Notes: generated from the letters alone by a model not told the origin. A DNA stretch of 64,000 nucleotides from Pseudomonas promysalinigenes (GCF_014269025.2 NZ_CP077094.1:3782001-3846000); one strand, 5' to 3'. Positions 47,309 through 55,298 are shown, counted from the first letter of the stretch. A program made the numbers and translations.

Positions 47309-50300
47309 TCAAAACTTGATGCAGGCTAGGTAAGCCCGGTTGGCCATGCGGGTTTCATCTCCGCCCGTGGCGTTGATAGACAGCGTGTGTGTATGGGCAC
47401 CGGATGTACTGGTTGTGAGCGTTTGAGTGCCCTCTTCTACCTGGTCACCCAGCACTGCGTCATTTGACTCTGAGCCATCGACCAAATCGCGAGGGAATGT
47501 CATGGTGTGAGAGTGCGCCCCGGCAGTGTTAGCTGTTCCGGAATGAGTGTGAGACTCGATTTGACCAGCTTGGGACGAGAACAGCTTGCGGCCAGGGTCT
47601 AAAACGTTAAGGCCGTCTGTCCATGCACGATCAACCAATTCCCGGTCATCCGGCAGGTTAAAGGTGGTCGAACCATCGCCTGCTCCGAAATTCGTGCCGA
47701 TGACGGCGAACAGTGATGCATAGGAAGTGCGCGATATCGCTGCGCCATTGCGTTTGAGCCATCCGGGCGGTGGCGTGCTACGAGCGAAGTGGGCCAACTG
47801 ACCAACTGGGGCGGCCATGTCGACCTTTTTGTTGACCCACAAAGTTGTAGGCGCCCGACTGCTGTTGTCGTCGTCAGCTGGAGATAGCACTGACAAGCCG
47901 CAGCTCATGGTCACCGCCCCGGTAGCCAAGTTGAACTGGAATGGCCGCAGTGAGTTGAAGTTCCCCGATGCGTTTCCGGCGTCAGTTACCAGGTAGTAGA
48001 AGTTGGAATTATCGACTCGCTGAATGACGCCATAGTTTCCAAGGCTATGGATAAAGCGCTGTACGTTATCGCCCTTGAATACGGCTTCCCCCATGAAGGT
48101 AGGAGAGTTCGTTTTTGCCAACTCTCGCCAATCACTCCAATTGCCTGCAGTCATGCGCCGAAAGTGCACCGTATCCAGCGAAGCGCCAACCAATGACGGA
48201 ATGAAAACTTGCGCACAGTATGCGCTTCCATCCATGTACTGGAACGACAGCAAATAGCCGTTCGCCGATGACTGGCCTTGCGTGCCGACCGGGCTGTTAG
48301 TCGGATTGATGCAATACGAAAGCCCGCCTTGGGTCAGCGTATTGATATCAACGCCCGACTTAACGTTGTAGCCGCCGATACCAAACGACGCCATAGCGTC
48401 ACCGACCACCTTACCGATCTCGCTCAGCGTGCCGCGCTTATTGATGAAATAGTTCGTGGTAGACGCTTGCAGCTCCACCCATTCGCCAACTTGCAGAGGC
48501 GCCGAGTTTACGGTGTTGTTTTTCTCGAAAATTTTCCCATTTGCGGGAGCACTGATGTTCACGACGCCAGAACTTACATTACGGATGACGTAGGTTCCGC
48601 CCGATCCCGCATCTGCAGCCGCTGGCAGTGAGACTGTAACCGGTGCAGTCACATTGAAAGCGTATCCTGTCTGCGACCCTAGCAGCGTGATATCCGCACC
48701 AACACCGACCACGTTACCGCCGTAGTTGCGTTTGTAAGCGTTGATGCCCTGCTGCAGCGCCGCCATGGTGGCAAGCTGCAGGCTGTTCGTACCTAATGGC
48801 GCCGTGGGCGCGGTAGGCGTACCTGTGAAAGCCGGCGAATCTAAGCGGCCTACCTGTTGCCAGTCCGCCCAAACGTTAGCTGCCTTGGTGCGCCAGAACA
48901 ATCGGGCATTCCCGATGTTGCTGCTGCAGCTCGCCGCCAGCTGGAAGCAGCCGGTTTGATTGTATTGGATGTGCAGCAACGCCATCGCCGCTTCAGGAAA
49001 TGGCGATTTGACCGCGCTCCCTTCTCCGCGATACATGCCTGTCTGAGTAACCGCGTCAAAATCAGTGATAGTAATACCGATTGTTGAGCCTAGGCCAAAA
49101 GCCATCATCCCCTGCAGAACAGCTGCCATAGTCGCCAGTTGCGAACTGTTGGAGCCCACCGGTGCGGTTGGCGCCGTTGGGATTCCAGTGAAGCTGGGAG
49201 ATTCCAGCTCAGCCGTCTCTTTCAGCTTCCCGCGTCCTACCACAAACCAGGCCGATCCAGAAGACGCCAACTCCATCCACTCGAAGGGCTTGATGGTAGT
49301 GCTTTTCACGGTGCTACCCGCGTCCACGATGGAGCCAGCAGACGCCACAGTGATAGTTTGTGCTGCCGAAGAAGACGGGTTACGCAGCATCACTGAAGCA
49401 CCATTGCCCACCTCAGCCAGTGCGGGTAAGGTCAACGTCACAGGTCCCGTATTGAACTGCACAGCATTACCCATTTGCTCAGCTGTGAGGGTCAAGCTGC
49501 TGTTGACACCAATGATCGCCGACTTGAACTGTCTCGCTGCAGCCGTCATAGCCGCGGCTAAGGCGCTCATGTTGGCAATCTGCAAGCCCGTGCTACCCAC
49601 TGGGGCGGTCGGTGTTTCGGGCGACCCTGTGAGCTTTGGCGAGGCAAGCGGCGCTTTTTTGGCTAGCTCGTTGACCATGGTCGTAGCGAAGTTGGGATCA
49701 TTACCGATGGCGGCGGCCAGTTCATTTAACGTATCGAGCGCACCAGGCGCCGCATCAACCAACCCTGAAACTGCAGTTGCCACTGCACCGGCAATCGCCT
49801 GGGTGATTTCGTTGCGGCTGTAGGTTTCACTTTTAGTGAAGACGTCAGTCAAACCGTAGCCAGCTACCGTAGTCGGGTTGGTCGCCGCCACCACGCGGCC
49901 GTACTTGTCGACCTGCACGCTGCGGTAAGTGCCGGCCGCCACGCCGCTCCTACCAAACGCCATTTCGAACGACAGCGCCGTAACCCCCAGGGTAATCGGC
50001 GCGTCGGTGACCAACTGCCATGCACTGTCGCTGTTGACCGTACCCTTCTCCACCAAGACCAGCAGGCCGGGGGTGACCTTGGCACTGCTGTTGGCATCGT
50101 CGCAACGGCTCCAGGCAGCGCCCGGCACTACCGTATAAAGGCCGTTATCCCTGGCTGTGGTCTGATTTTTCACCAGCACTCGAGCACCGGCCGTCAACGG
50201 CACGCCGTCGATGGTCTGTAGGCCGCTAAGGGCGATGTTGGCCGTAGTGGCCGCCAATACTGAGTGCTTGAAGTCCTGGCGCGCCAATTCCTCGGTAACC

Positions 50301-50761
50301 CATTCGCGGGTAGCCAGCACCACGCTGGGATCAATCTTCAACTGCACATTAGCGGCGCTGCTGACCACCAGGCTCATGCGCAGCACTTGAGTGCGCCCTG
50401 AACCCTGCGAGAGCACGGGCTTGTAGGTCGGCGCGCAGTTGGCCACCGCCACCAGGTCGCCAGCTTCGTCGTACAGACCGATCTCGCGAATCCATTTACC
50501 GCCGATATCGGCTGGAATTACCTGCTCGGCAATGATGATCGAAGCGTCTTTATCATCGACCTTGAGCTGATTGAGCGGCGCCCGGCGCCACTCGTTGATC
50601 AATCGGGTTTGTGTGGCATCAGGGGTAGGGTCGGCGCCGTTGGCGTCACCCACGCCCATGTGTGTGATTTTCCAAGCAATGCCTAAGGCATCAGCATTGG
50701 CTTGCTTGGCCGCGCCCACATTCGTGAGGATCGCGTAGAACTGGGAGTTCTGGTCAACCAT
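47309..50761 (-). CDS. tail fibre protein H (receptor-binding)
   Basis: 1150-aa fibre that determines killing range. The N-terminal ~160 aa (QFYAILTNVGAAKQANADALG...) are the baseplate-attachment domain of P2-type fibres. The middle has repeated modules: linkers of the type SPxFTGxPTAPTAP, two ~100-aa beta modules (about 415-514 and 682-779), and two pyocin-knob-like modules (about 555-637 and 793-884). The C-terminus holds a tail-collar domain (PVGQLAHFARSTPPPGWLKRNG, about 985-1060) and His-rich HTH/HSH motifs, then ends LACIKF. It overlaps gpI by 8 bases. Confidence 0.93.
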   Translation of the reverse strand: MVDQNSQFYAILTNVGAAKQANADALGIAWKITHMGVGDANGADPTPDATQTRLINEWRRAPLNQLKVDDKDASIIIAEQVIPADIGGKWIREIGLYDEAGDLVAVANCAPTYKPVLSQGSGRTQVLRMSLVVSSAANVQLKIDPSVVLATREWVTEELARQDFKHSVLAATTANIALSGLQTIDGVPLTAGARVLVKNQTTARDNGLYTVVPGAAWSRCDDANSSAKVTPGLLVLVEKGTVNSDSAWQLVTDAPITLGVTALSFEMAFGRSGVAAGTYRSVQVDKYGRVVAATNPTTVAGYGLTDVFTKSETYSRNEITQAIAGAVATAVSGLVDAAPGALDTLNELAAAIGNDPNFATTMVNELAKKAPLASPKLTGSPETPTAPVGSTGLQIANMSALAAAMTAAARQFKSAIIGVNSSLTLTAEQMGNAVQFNTGPVTLTLPALAEVGNGASVMLRNPSSSAAQTITVASAGSIVDAGSTVKSTTIKPFEWMELASSGSAWFVVGRGKLKETAELESPSFTGIPTAPTAPVGSNSSQLATMAAVLQGMMAFGLGSTIGITITDFDAVTQTGMYRGEGSAVKSPFPEAAMALLHIQYNQTGCFQLAASCSSNIGNARLFWRTKAANVWADWQQVGRLDSPAFTGTPTAPTAPLGTNSLQLATMAALQQGINAYKRNYGGNVVGVGADITLLGSQTGYAFNVTAPVTVSLPAAADAGSGGTYVIRNVSSGVVNISAPANGKIFEKNNTVNSAPLQVGEWVELQASTTNYFINKRGTLSEIGKVVGDAMASFGIGGYNVKSGVDINTLTQGGLSYCINPTNSPVGTQGQSSANGYLLSFQYMDGSAYCAQVFIPSLVGASLDTVHFRRMTAGNWSDWRELAKTNSPTFMGEAVFKGDNVQRFIHSLGNYGVIQRVDNSNFYYLVTDAGNASGNFNSLRPFQFNLATGAVTMSCGLSVLSPADDDNSSRAPTTLWVNKKVDMAAPVGQLAHFARSTPPPGWLKRNGAAISRTSYASLFAVIGTNFGAGDGSTTFNLPDDRELVDRAWTDGLNVLDPGRKLFSSQAGQIESHTHSGTANTAGAHSHTMTFPRDLVDGSESNDAVLGDQVEEGTQTLTTSTSGAHTHTLSINATGGDETRMANRAYLACIKF
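48110..49519 (-). repeat. A-B-A-B module duplication in the tail fibre gene
   Basis: Module A copies lie at about 49519-49220 and 48718-48425. They share VxLPA...G...VxRN.SS...I......GSxV/NTV...PxEW.EL. Module B (pyocin-knob-like) copies lie at about 49099-48851 and 48385-48110. They share FG(L/I)G...TGxY/GGLSY...W(A/S)DW(Q/R). Each is joined by SPxF-G linkers. Confidence 0.75.
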
Positions 50762-51362
50762 GTGCAATTTCCAGTGTGTCGATTGTTGTCTCACGGCCAC
50801 CGCGCCCAATCACGCCAATGACCTCGATGTCTCGCTGCATGGGCGGATACACCTCGCAGATGTCGCCGTCGCTGATGTTCATACCCAGGTACACCTTTGC
50901 GATGGTTTCCAGGCTGATTTCCAGGCCGACCATATGCCGGCTCACCGGCCGTGCGTCGTCGAGCAATGCCGTCAGCTCGCGGTAGGTGGCGTCGCTGATG
51001 CCGGAGTCCGATACGCCGACCTTGAGCGCGAAGGTTCCGGCGGCCCCTTGAGGCGACGTCCGCCACCACTCGACCACCTCGATCAGATAGCCGAACGGCT
51101 CAACCACCCGCCGCAGAGCGCCAATCGTTCCTTTGTGCTTATGGATATAGAACGACGATTTGATGACTGACCGCTTGACGTCATCAGTCCATCCTTCATC
51201 CCAGCGATCTACCGACCACGCCCACGCCAGCTGATACAGCAAGGCCGATGGGCAGGTGTCTGGGTTATAGAGCTGGCGCAGGCTGACCTTGAGGTCTTCA
51301 TCGCCTGCTCTCTCAATGGCACCCTCCAACGCTGTGCGGTTGAGCGGCAATAGGCTCTGCAT
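50754..51362 (-). CDS. tail protein I (baseplate wedge)
   Basis: 202-aa P2 gpI family protein of the baseplate wedge that connects J to the fibre. Core motif LYNPDTCPSALLYQLAWAWSVDRWDEGWTDDVKR near residue 30, followed by HKHKGTIGALRRVVEPFGY. ATG 51362 has GAGG eight bases upstream; a GTG nine bases earlier is possible. It overlaps J upstream by nothing and the fibre downstream by 8 bases. Confidence 0.93.
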   Translation of the reverse strand: MQSLLPLNRTALEGAIERAGDEDLKVSLRQLYNPDTCPSALLYQLAWAWSVDRWDEGWTDDVKRSVIKSSFYIHKHKGTIGALRRVVEPFGYLIEVVEWWRTSPQGAAGTFALKVGVSDSGISDATYRELTALLDDARPVSRHMVGLEISLETIAKVYLGMNISDGDICEVYPPMQRDIEVIGVIGRGGRETTIDTLEIAHG

Positions 51363-51363
51363 G

Positions 51364-52245
51364 TCAGCCACCTCGCTTCAACGTAAAGCCGCTGCACCAG
51401 GCTGCCTGGGCCTTGCTGGGCAGTATGTCGGCCCAGCCATTGAGCTCGACCCGGCTCACCCCGTCGATATGCAGCTGTGCATCGATACCTGAGCGTGCCA
51501 CTTGTACGCCCAGCCGCCGGCGCGGGTTGATCCAGGCGGCCAGCCGGCGCTGGCACTCGGCCAGAATCGCCTCGTACTCCGGGCCGTTGTCCGCCAGGTA
51601 GAGCACGGCGTCTATGCGATAGGGCAGCACTTGAGCGCTGCGCACGTTGACCCGGTCGGCAACCGGGCGGATGTCGTCGTCGTTGAGGTAGGCCGCCACC
51701 TGTGCCAGCAACTCGGCGCTGGCCTGGCCGTTGCCCTCCAGGCTCAGTACGGTTACCTCCACCACGGCCGGCGACGGGCTTTCGGCGGTGGCGTCAGCCA
51801 CCTGCCCCGATGCGTTGCGGGCATGCAGGATGTAACTGTTACGTGGCCCGGCGGTGGTCAGGCCTTCATAGACCAATTGGATTCGCTCACGCAGGGCATC
51901 GTCGGCCTCAAGTACCGCCTCCACGGGCGGGACGCTGGTCAGATCCTGCGCTTGGATCACCAGGCGCTGCAGGCTGACGTTCGCAGCCAACTGGTCTAGG
52001 TCGCCACCCTGGGCGTAAGCCAACAACAGCGACTTTGCAGCATCGTTGATACGCGCCCGGTTGAGCAGCTTGCGATAGGCGCCCACCTCCAGCAGCTTGG
52101 TGACTGGATCACTCTCCAGATTGGCGTTCCAGGCCTCGCCCAGGTAATCGCGAAAGGTCTCGAGGTCAGCCTGGTACAGTGCCTCGTAATCAAGGTCTTC
52201 AAGCAGCTGCGGCGCTGGCAGCTTGGACAGATCCACCTGACTCAT
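51364..52245 (-). CDS. baseplate assembly protein J
   Basis: 293-aa gpJ-family baseplate wedge protein. It has the N-terminal LSKLPAPQLLEDLDYEALYQADLETF, a central AQGGDLDQLAANVSLQRLV, and a C-terminal region ending with RVELNGWADILPSKAQAAWC. It overlaps W by four bases upstream (stop/start ATGA type) and is followed directly by I. Confidence 0.95.
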   Translation of the reverse strand: MSQVDLSKLPAPQLLEDLDYEALYQADLETFRDYLGEAWNANLESDPVTKLLEVGAYRKLLNRARINDAAKSLLLAYAQGGDLDQLAANVSLQRLVIQAQDLTSVPPVEAVLEADDALRERIQLVYEGLTTAGPRNSYILHARNASGQVADATAESPSPAVVEVTVLSLEGNGQASAELLAQVAAYLNDDDIRPVADRVNVRSAQVLPYRIDAVLYLADNGPEYEAILAECQRRLAAWINPRRRLGVQVARSGIDAQLHIDGVSRVELNGWADILPSKAQAAWCSGFTLKRGG

Positions 52246-52568
52246 ACGCTCACCTCTACCAAAGCTTCATCACCCAGATAGCGGCCGCTCAAGGCCAGAC
52301 TCACCTGACCATCGAGCACCGCCACCACCTTGACCCGCTGCAACTGCAAGCGCGGCTCCCACCGGCCCAAGGCGCGGGCCACTTCCGCTTGCACGGCGCT
52401 TTTCCAGCCCTCGTTGACCGGCAGGTCGACGAAACGCCGCAACTGGCTGCCGTACTCCGGACGCATACGCCGGCTGCCCTGCGGCGTGCTGAGGATGTCC
52501 TCAATGGACTGGCGCAGATGATCGATGCCGCTCAGTGGCTGGCCGGTGCGACGGTCCATGCCGATCAC
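52242..52568 (-). CDS. baseplate protein W (GPW/gp25 family)
   Basis: 108-aa member of the gp25-like lysozyme-fold family that builds the inner baseplate. The signature GIDHLRQSIEDILSTPQGSRRMRPEYGS is near residues 16-43. The start is GTG at 52568 and overlaps by two bases the stop of a 10-codon reading frame that carries the good ribosome site (see finding), so W is probably translationally coupled. An internal ATG at 52559 is the alternative. Confidence 0.93.
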   Translation of the reverse strand: MIGMDRRTGQPLSGIDHLRQSIEDILSTPQGSRRMRPEYGSQLRRFVDLPVNEGWKSAVQAEVARALGRWEPRLQLQRVKVVAVLDGQVSLALSGRYLGDEALVEVSV

Positions 52569-52597
52569 GGTGCACCGCCCTGTTCATGGCTATGCAT
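52565..52597 (-). CDS. 10-codon leader-type reading frame coupled to W
   Basis: ATG at 52597 with AGGAG six bases upstream encodes MHSHEQGGAP and stops at TGA within the GTGA that starts W. It sits just after a terminator-like hairpin. It could serve only to deliver ribosomes to the W start. Whether the peptide matters is unknown. Confidence 0.4.
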   Translation of the reverse strand: MHSHEQGGAP

Positions 52598-52614
52598 GGC
52601 ATTCTCCTGAGATG

Positions 52615-52637
52615 AAAAAAGCCCGCATGGGCGGGCT
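52615..52637 (-). terminator. terminator between V and W inside the tail operon
   Basis: AGCCCGC / GCGGGCT stem with a four-base loop, followed on the minus strand by T6. It lies five bases after the V stop and before the W ribosome site. Confidence 0.75.
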
Positions 52638-52641
52638 CTAT

Positions 52642-53202
52642 TCAATGTTTGTGGTTGGCTGTGTTGCCGGCGGTATCGATGATCCGCCCACCGCCGTTGA
52701 TGTCGCCGCTGACCTGCAGAGGGCCGTCGACCGTGACCTTGCCTGTGAGATTGATCGTTGGGGCCTGTAGGCTGATCGCCGCGTCGGTGACCAGCACGCT
52801 ATTGGAGCCAACCTTGATACTCACGCTGCCGCCAGGCAGCTGAACGTCATAGTGGCTCGCCTGCCAGTCGTAGCTGAGGGATGCGCCATCGGCAAAGCGC
52901 CAGACCTCGACCTGTTCGCGGTTGTCCGGCGCATTGCCGCCATTGCCATACAGGCCGGGTAGAAAAGTGCCTTGGGCAGGCTCACCACTGGGGCTGAGCA
53001 GCACGCCCTGCTCCCCCAGGCTGGGCGCCCGCCAGTGCCGCGCCTGGCCGGCCGCCTGGGCATGCCAGCGCAACCAAGCGCTGGTCCAGCCGCTGCCGTC
53101 CGACACCCGCACCCGGGCAGCGGCAAGGTCTAGCGCCACTACCCGACAGGGAATGATCAGGCATGCCAGCATGCGGTCGTGCATGGCGCTGACGTAGCTC
53201 AT
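52642..53202 (-). CDS. baseplate spike protein V
   Basis: 186-aa P2 gpV-like central spike. The N-terminal OB-like domain contains [27 protein letters not shown] and [16 protein letters not shown]. The C-terminal part is a beta-helix ([25 protein letters not shown]) ending in NHKH, a His-x-His iron-binding tip typical of such spikes. It overlaps the preceding unknown gene by four bases. Confidence 0.92.
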   Translation of the reverse strand: MSYVSAMHDRMLACLIIPCRVVALDLAAARVRVSDGSGWTSAWLRWHAQAAGQARHWRAPSLGEQGVLLSPSGEPAQGTFLPGLYGNGGNAPDNREQVEVWRFADGASLSYDWQASHYDVQLPGGSVSIKVGSNSVLVTDAAISLQAPTINLTGKVTVDGPLQVSGDINGGGRIIDTAGNTANHKH

Positions 53203-53696
53203 GAAAGGTCCTCGGGTGCGATGTAATGCGCTTCATTACCCAGGCCGATCTCAGGCGCTAAACCCACCACGAGGCTGCCCGGGGGCTGGTCCGGCCAACT
53301 CCAGCGAGGCTCACCCAGCAGCACCGGCTGGTCCCAGCGCACGGTCCAGGCGCTGCCCTCGAACTGCGCCTGGACATTGCGGCTGGCTTCGACGAAATCC
53401 AGTGCCCAATGCTGCTGGCGCAGCAGATCCATCAACTGTGCGGCCAGCAGGCTGCCCTGAAGCCGCGCCTCGGGGTTGGCGCTGTCGGCGGTGATGTCCG
53501 CCTCGAAGGTGGCGATCAGCACCGAGCGGCCATCGCGCGGCGCTGCATCTGCCGTCATTTGCACGATGCCGTGGCGCAGCGCCGGTCTCTCCGGGGCATT
53601 TCCTACAGCGGTATAGGCATCTACCGACGCCAGCTCCGGCATCGCCTCACGAATAGTTGCTGTCACTGCCGCGTGCAAAGTGGTCAGTTCACTCAT
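53199..53696 (-). CDS. tailocin-associated protein of unknown function
   Basis: 165-aa soluble protein between holin and spike. No domain was recognised by eye. It has no signal peptide or membrane helix. Notable segments are [26 protein letters not shown] and [21 protein letters not shown]. Its position just before V suggests a role in tail completion or baseplate assembly, but this is inference. GGAG lies eight bases before the ATG. It overlaps V by four bases, so the two are coupled. Confidence 0.75.
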   Translation of the reverse strand: MSELTTLHAAVTATIREAMPELASVDAYTAVGNAPERPALRHGIVQMTADAAPRDGRSVLIATFEADITADSANPEARLQGSLLAAQLMDLLRQQHWALDFVEASRNVQAQFEGSAWTVRWDQPVLLGEPRWSWPDQPPGSLVVGLAPEIGLGNEAHYIAPEDLS

Positions 53697-53707
53697 GCAT
53701 ATTCTCC

Positions 53708-54046
53708 TTATCGCTCGTCGGCTTGCGTGCTGTCGCGCAAGCCCAGGCGCCGGATCGCCCAGCGTTCATACAGCCGCATGGCGACATCGGCGCCGCCGAC
53801 CGCAGTCATGCAGCCAAATGCACTGGCCGCCCAGATCGACAAGCCGCCGGCATACAGCAGCATTACCGTCGATACGCCGCAGACCATGCAGGCCCCGGAG
53901 CGCAGCGCCAGGCGTCGCAGCAGCGACCAACCGGTGGCGCCGGCCTTGTCTGCCCGCCACATTTCACCGCTCAGGCCGCCCAGCAATGCCAGGACGATCA
54001 CCAGCCAGAGCGGCATCTCCAGCAACGCTTGTTGCTCGTTCGTCAC
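53708..54046 (-). CDS. holin
   Basis: 112-aa membrane protein with three hydrophobic segments (about residues 11-26, 51-68 and 72-90) and a charged C-terminus, compatible with a phage holin that opens the inner membrane for the endolysin. The start is GTG at 54046 with AGGAG eight bases upstream; the frame opens 22 codons further. It is the promoter-proximal gene of the late operon, while endolysin and spanins are 13 kb away at the far end. Confidence 0.85.
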   Translation of the reverse strand: MTNEQQALLEMPLWLVIVLALLGGLSGEMWRADKAGATGWSLLRRLALRSGACMVCGVSTVMLLYAGGLSIWAASAFGCMTAVGGADVAMRLYERWAIRRLGLRDSTQADER

Positions 54047-54123
54047 TGTCCTGTCTCCTGTATGGATGCCCGCTGGCAGGGCCAGCTGGCGGGTTTGTTG
54101 GGTATTGTTCAAACACTCGGCAT

Positions 54124-54151
54124 TCCAAAAGGCCCGGCTCGCCAGGCCTTT
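54124..54151 (-). terminator. terminator in the tailocin leader, before the holin
   Basis: AAAGGCC-T-GGC / GCC-G-GGCCTTT, an 11-bp stem with one T-G pair, then TTTT on the minus strand. It stands between the predicted late promoter and the first gene. Confidence 0.6.
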
Positions 54152-54362
54152 GAGTAATGCGTTGGTTTAACCGCAGGCCACGACTGGTGACGCCATGCGG
54201 TTGCGCTTCAAATTGGTGTCTCCGACCGCGGCCGCCTGCCCGCCGGATAACTGTTCGTGGTGCTTTACGCTGCACACCCGGGCCAGTTGCCAACCCTCTG
54301 GACAGTTGAGGCCTGTCCATCGCTGCCTGTGTAACAACCGGTTTCTGTCCGGCTTGAGACAC

Positions 54363-54391
54363 AGGCTATGCATTAGTGCATATGCAGTCAA
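54363..54391 (-). promoter_or_regulatory. predicted tailocin late promoter
   Basis: On the minus strand: -35 TTGACT (54391-54386), 17-base spacer, -10 TAGCCT (54368-54363). The spacer contains the ATGCATTAGTGCAT palindrome, so bound repressor would block it. The -10 is weak. Confidence 0.5.
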
Positions 54392-54440
54392 TGCATTTCT
54401 CACTATTTTTATGCATTAGATTTTGCTCATGTGCATGCAG
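54368..54440. promoter_or_regulatory. operator cluster O(late): repeated ATGCA/TGCAT half-sites
   Basis: ATGCATTAGTGCAT (54368-54381), ATGCAGTCAATGCAT (54382-54396), ATGCAT (54411-54416) and GTGCATGCA (54431-54439). The first two are dyads with 4- and 5-base spacing. The same half-sites recur upstream of the repressor gene. Confidence 0.7.
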
Positions 54441-54477
54441 GCTATGCGCCGCCTGCCTTGTAGGGCTTTTCTGCGGA

Positions 54478-54505
54478 CGAAAAAAAACCCGCCGTAGCGG
54501 GTTTT
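54478..54505 (-). terminator. terminator of the repressor gene
   Basis: AAAACCCGC / GCGGGTTTT stem, four-base loop, then seven or more T on the minus strand. It is 16 bases after the repressor stop. Confidence 0.88.
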
Positions 54506-54520
54506 CATGGAGAAAGACTG

Positions 54521-55258
54521 TTAGCGGGCGTACATGCCCCACCAGAACACATGGCCGAGCAGGCTGATCTGCTCATCCTGCATTTGCTGGAAGCTGTAGT
54601 CCTCGTCGGGGTGTTCGTCGCGGTTGAAACTACGCAGGCGGATGCCGGTAGGTAACCGGTAGACCTGTTTCACTCGCAGTTGGCCGTTATGGTTGATGGC
54701 ATAAAGATCGCCATCGATGATATCGCCGATAGAGCATTTCCCTGTATTGACTCCAACTGTCGCGCCATCGCGCAACACCGGCAGCATGCTATTACCCCGC
54801 ACCGTCACGCATTTGGCATGGTCAAATTGCACGCCGTTGTGGCGCAAGCTGCGTTTCCCGAACCGCAGCCGCGCTCGCTCGCTTTCTTCGATGACGAATC
54901 TTCCTGATCCAGCTGCCAATTCGACCTCACGTAGGAAAGGTACAGACACCTCGTCGTCCTCGACGGGGGTTTCATCATCCCACAGGCTGATATCGCTGAG
55001 GTCCGCATGGCCGTGGGCGGGCAAGGTCGCCTCGCGGGTTTCGCCCAGCTCGGCGCGACCGCGCAGTTGTTCGGTGGTCACGCCGAAGTAGTCGGCAATT
55101 TTCGACACGTGCTTGTCTGAAGGATCGACTATTTTGCCAGCCAGGATACGCGACAGGGTCGATTGCGGGACGCCCGTGCGCCGGTACAGCTCTGTAGGGG
55201 ACAGGCCGTGGCGGTCGAGCAATTGTCTGAGTACAGTGGCTACATTGCGTATTTGCAT
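54521..55258 (-). CDS. prtR: tailocin repressor (XRE HTH plus S24 LexA/CI-type peptidase)
   Basis: 245-aa repressor. The N-terminal HTH (about 5-60: LLDRHGLSPTELYRRTGVPQSTLSRILAGK) is joined by an acidic linker with an Ala-Gly candidate cleavage site (ELAAGSG, near 125-131) to an S24 peptidase domain. Its Ser is in VRGNSMLP and its Lys in RVKQVYR. RecA-stimulated autocleavage would release the late promoter, as for PrtR of P. aeruginosa. ATG 55258 lies inside an operator half-site, and no normal ribosome site precedes it. It is separated from the late genes by a strong terminator. Confidence 0.9.
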   Translation of the reverse strand: MQIRNVATVLRQLLDRHGLSPTELYRRTGVPQSTLSRILAGKIVDPSDKHVSKIADYFGVTTEQLRGRAELGETREATLPAHGHADLSDISLWDDETPVEDDEVSVPFLREVELAAGSGRFVIEESERARLRFGKRSLRHNGVQFDHAKCVTVRGNSMLPVLRDGATVGVNTGKCSIGDIIDGDLYAINHNGQLRVKQVYRLPTGIRLRSFNRDEHPDEDYSFQQMQDEQISLLGHVFWWGMYAR

Positions 55259-55298
55259 AGCGTGCATAATGCAGCCGCGCGCGCATAAATGCAATGCA
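55254..55298. promoter_or_regulatory. operator cluster O(R) overlapping the repressor start
   Basis: Half-sites TGCAT (55254-55258), TGCAT (55263-55267), ATGCA (55269-55273), ATGCA (55289-55293) and ATGCA (55294-55298), including the dyad TGCAT-A-ATGCA. The first half-site contains the repressor ATG, consistent with autoregulation. Confidence 0.7.

Larger units (their letters stand above)
54047..54477. other. late-operon leader and control region of the tailocin
   Basis: A 430-base region without a convincing gene. It holds a repressor half-site cluster (54368-54440), a predicted minus-strand promoter (54363-54391), a ~200-base leader, a terminator (54124-54151) and the holin ribosome site. 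An open frame at 54167-54403 begins upstream of the predicted transcript start and has no ribosome site, so it was not called; a remnant of a coding sequence cannot be excluded. Confidence 0.6.
39050..55258 (-). mobile_element. R-type tailocin (phage-tail-like bacteriocin) gene cluster between cinA and mutS
   Basis: About 16 kb of contractile-tail, lysis and repressor genes, all on the minus strand, in P2-like order. Holin, unknown protein, V, W, J, I, H fibre, fibre assembly, FI sheath, FII tube, E/E', T tape measure, U, X, D, endolysin and Rz/Rz1 are all present. Terminase, portal, capsid, integrase and replication genes are absent. It is therefore a defective prophage retained as a bacteriocin. 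Known Pseudomonas tailocins sit at this mutS-cinA site. No flanking direct repeat was seen. Confidence 0.93.

Noticed and set aside
54167..54403. 78-codon frame in the tailocin leader
   Set aside because: All its ATG codons but one late internal one lie upstream of the predicted transcript start, with no ribosome site; treated as leader, though a gene remnant cannot be excluded.
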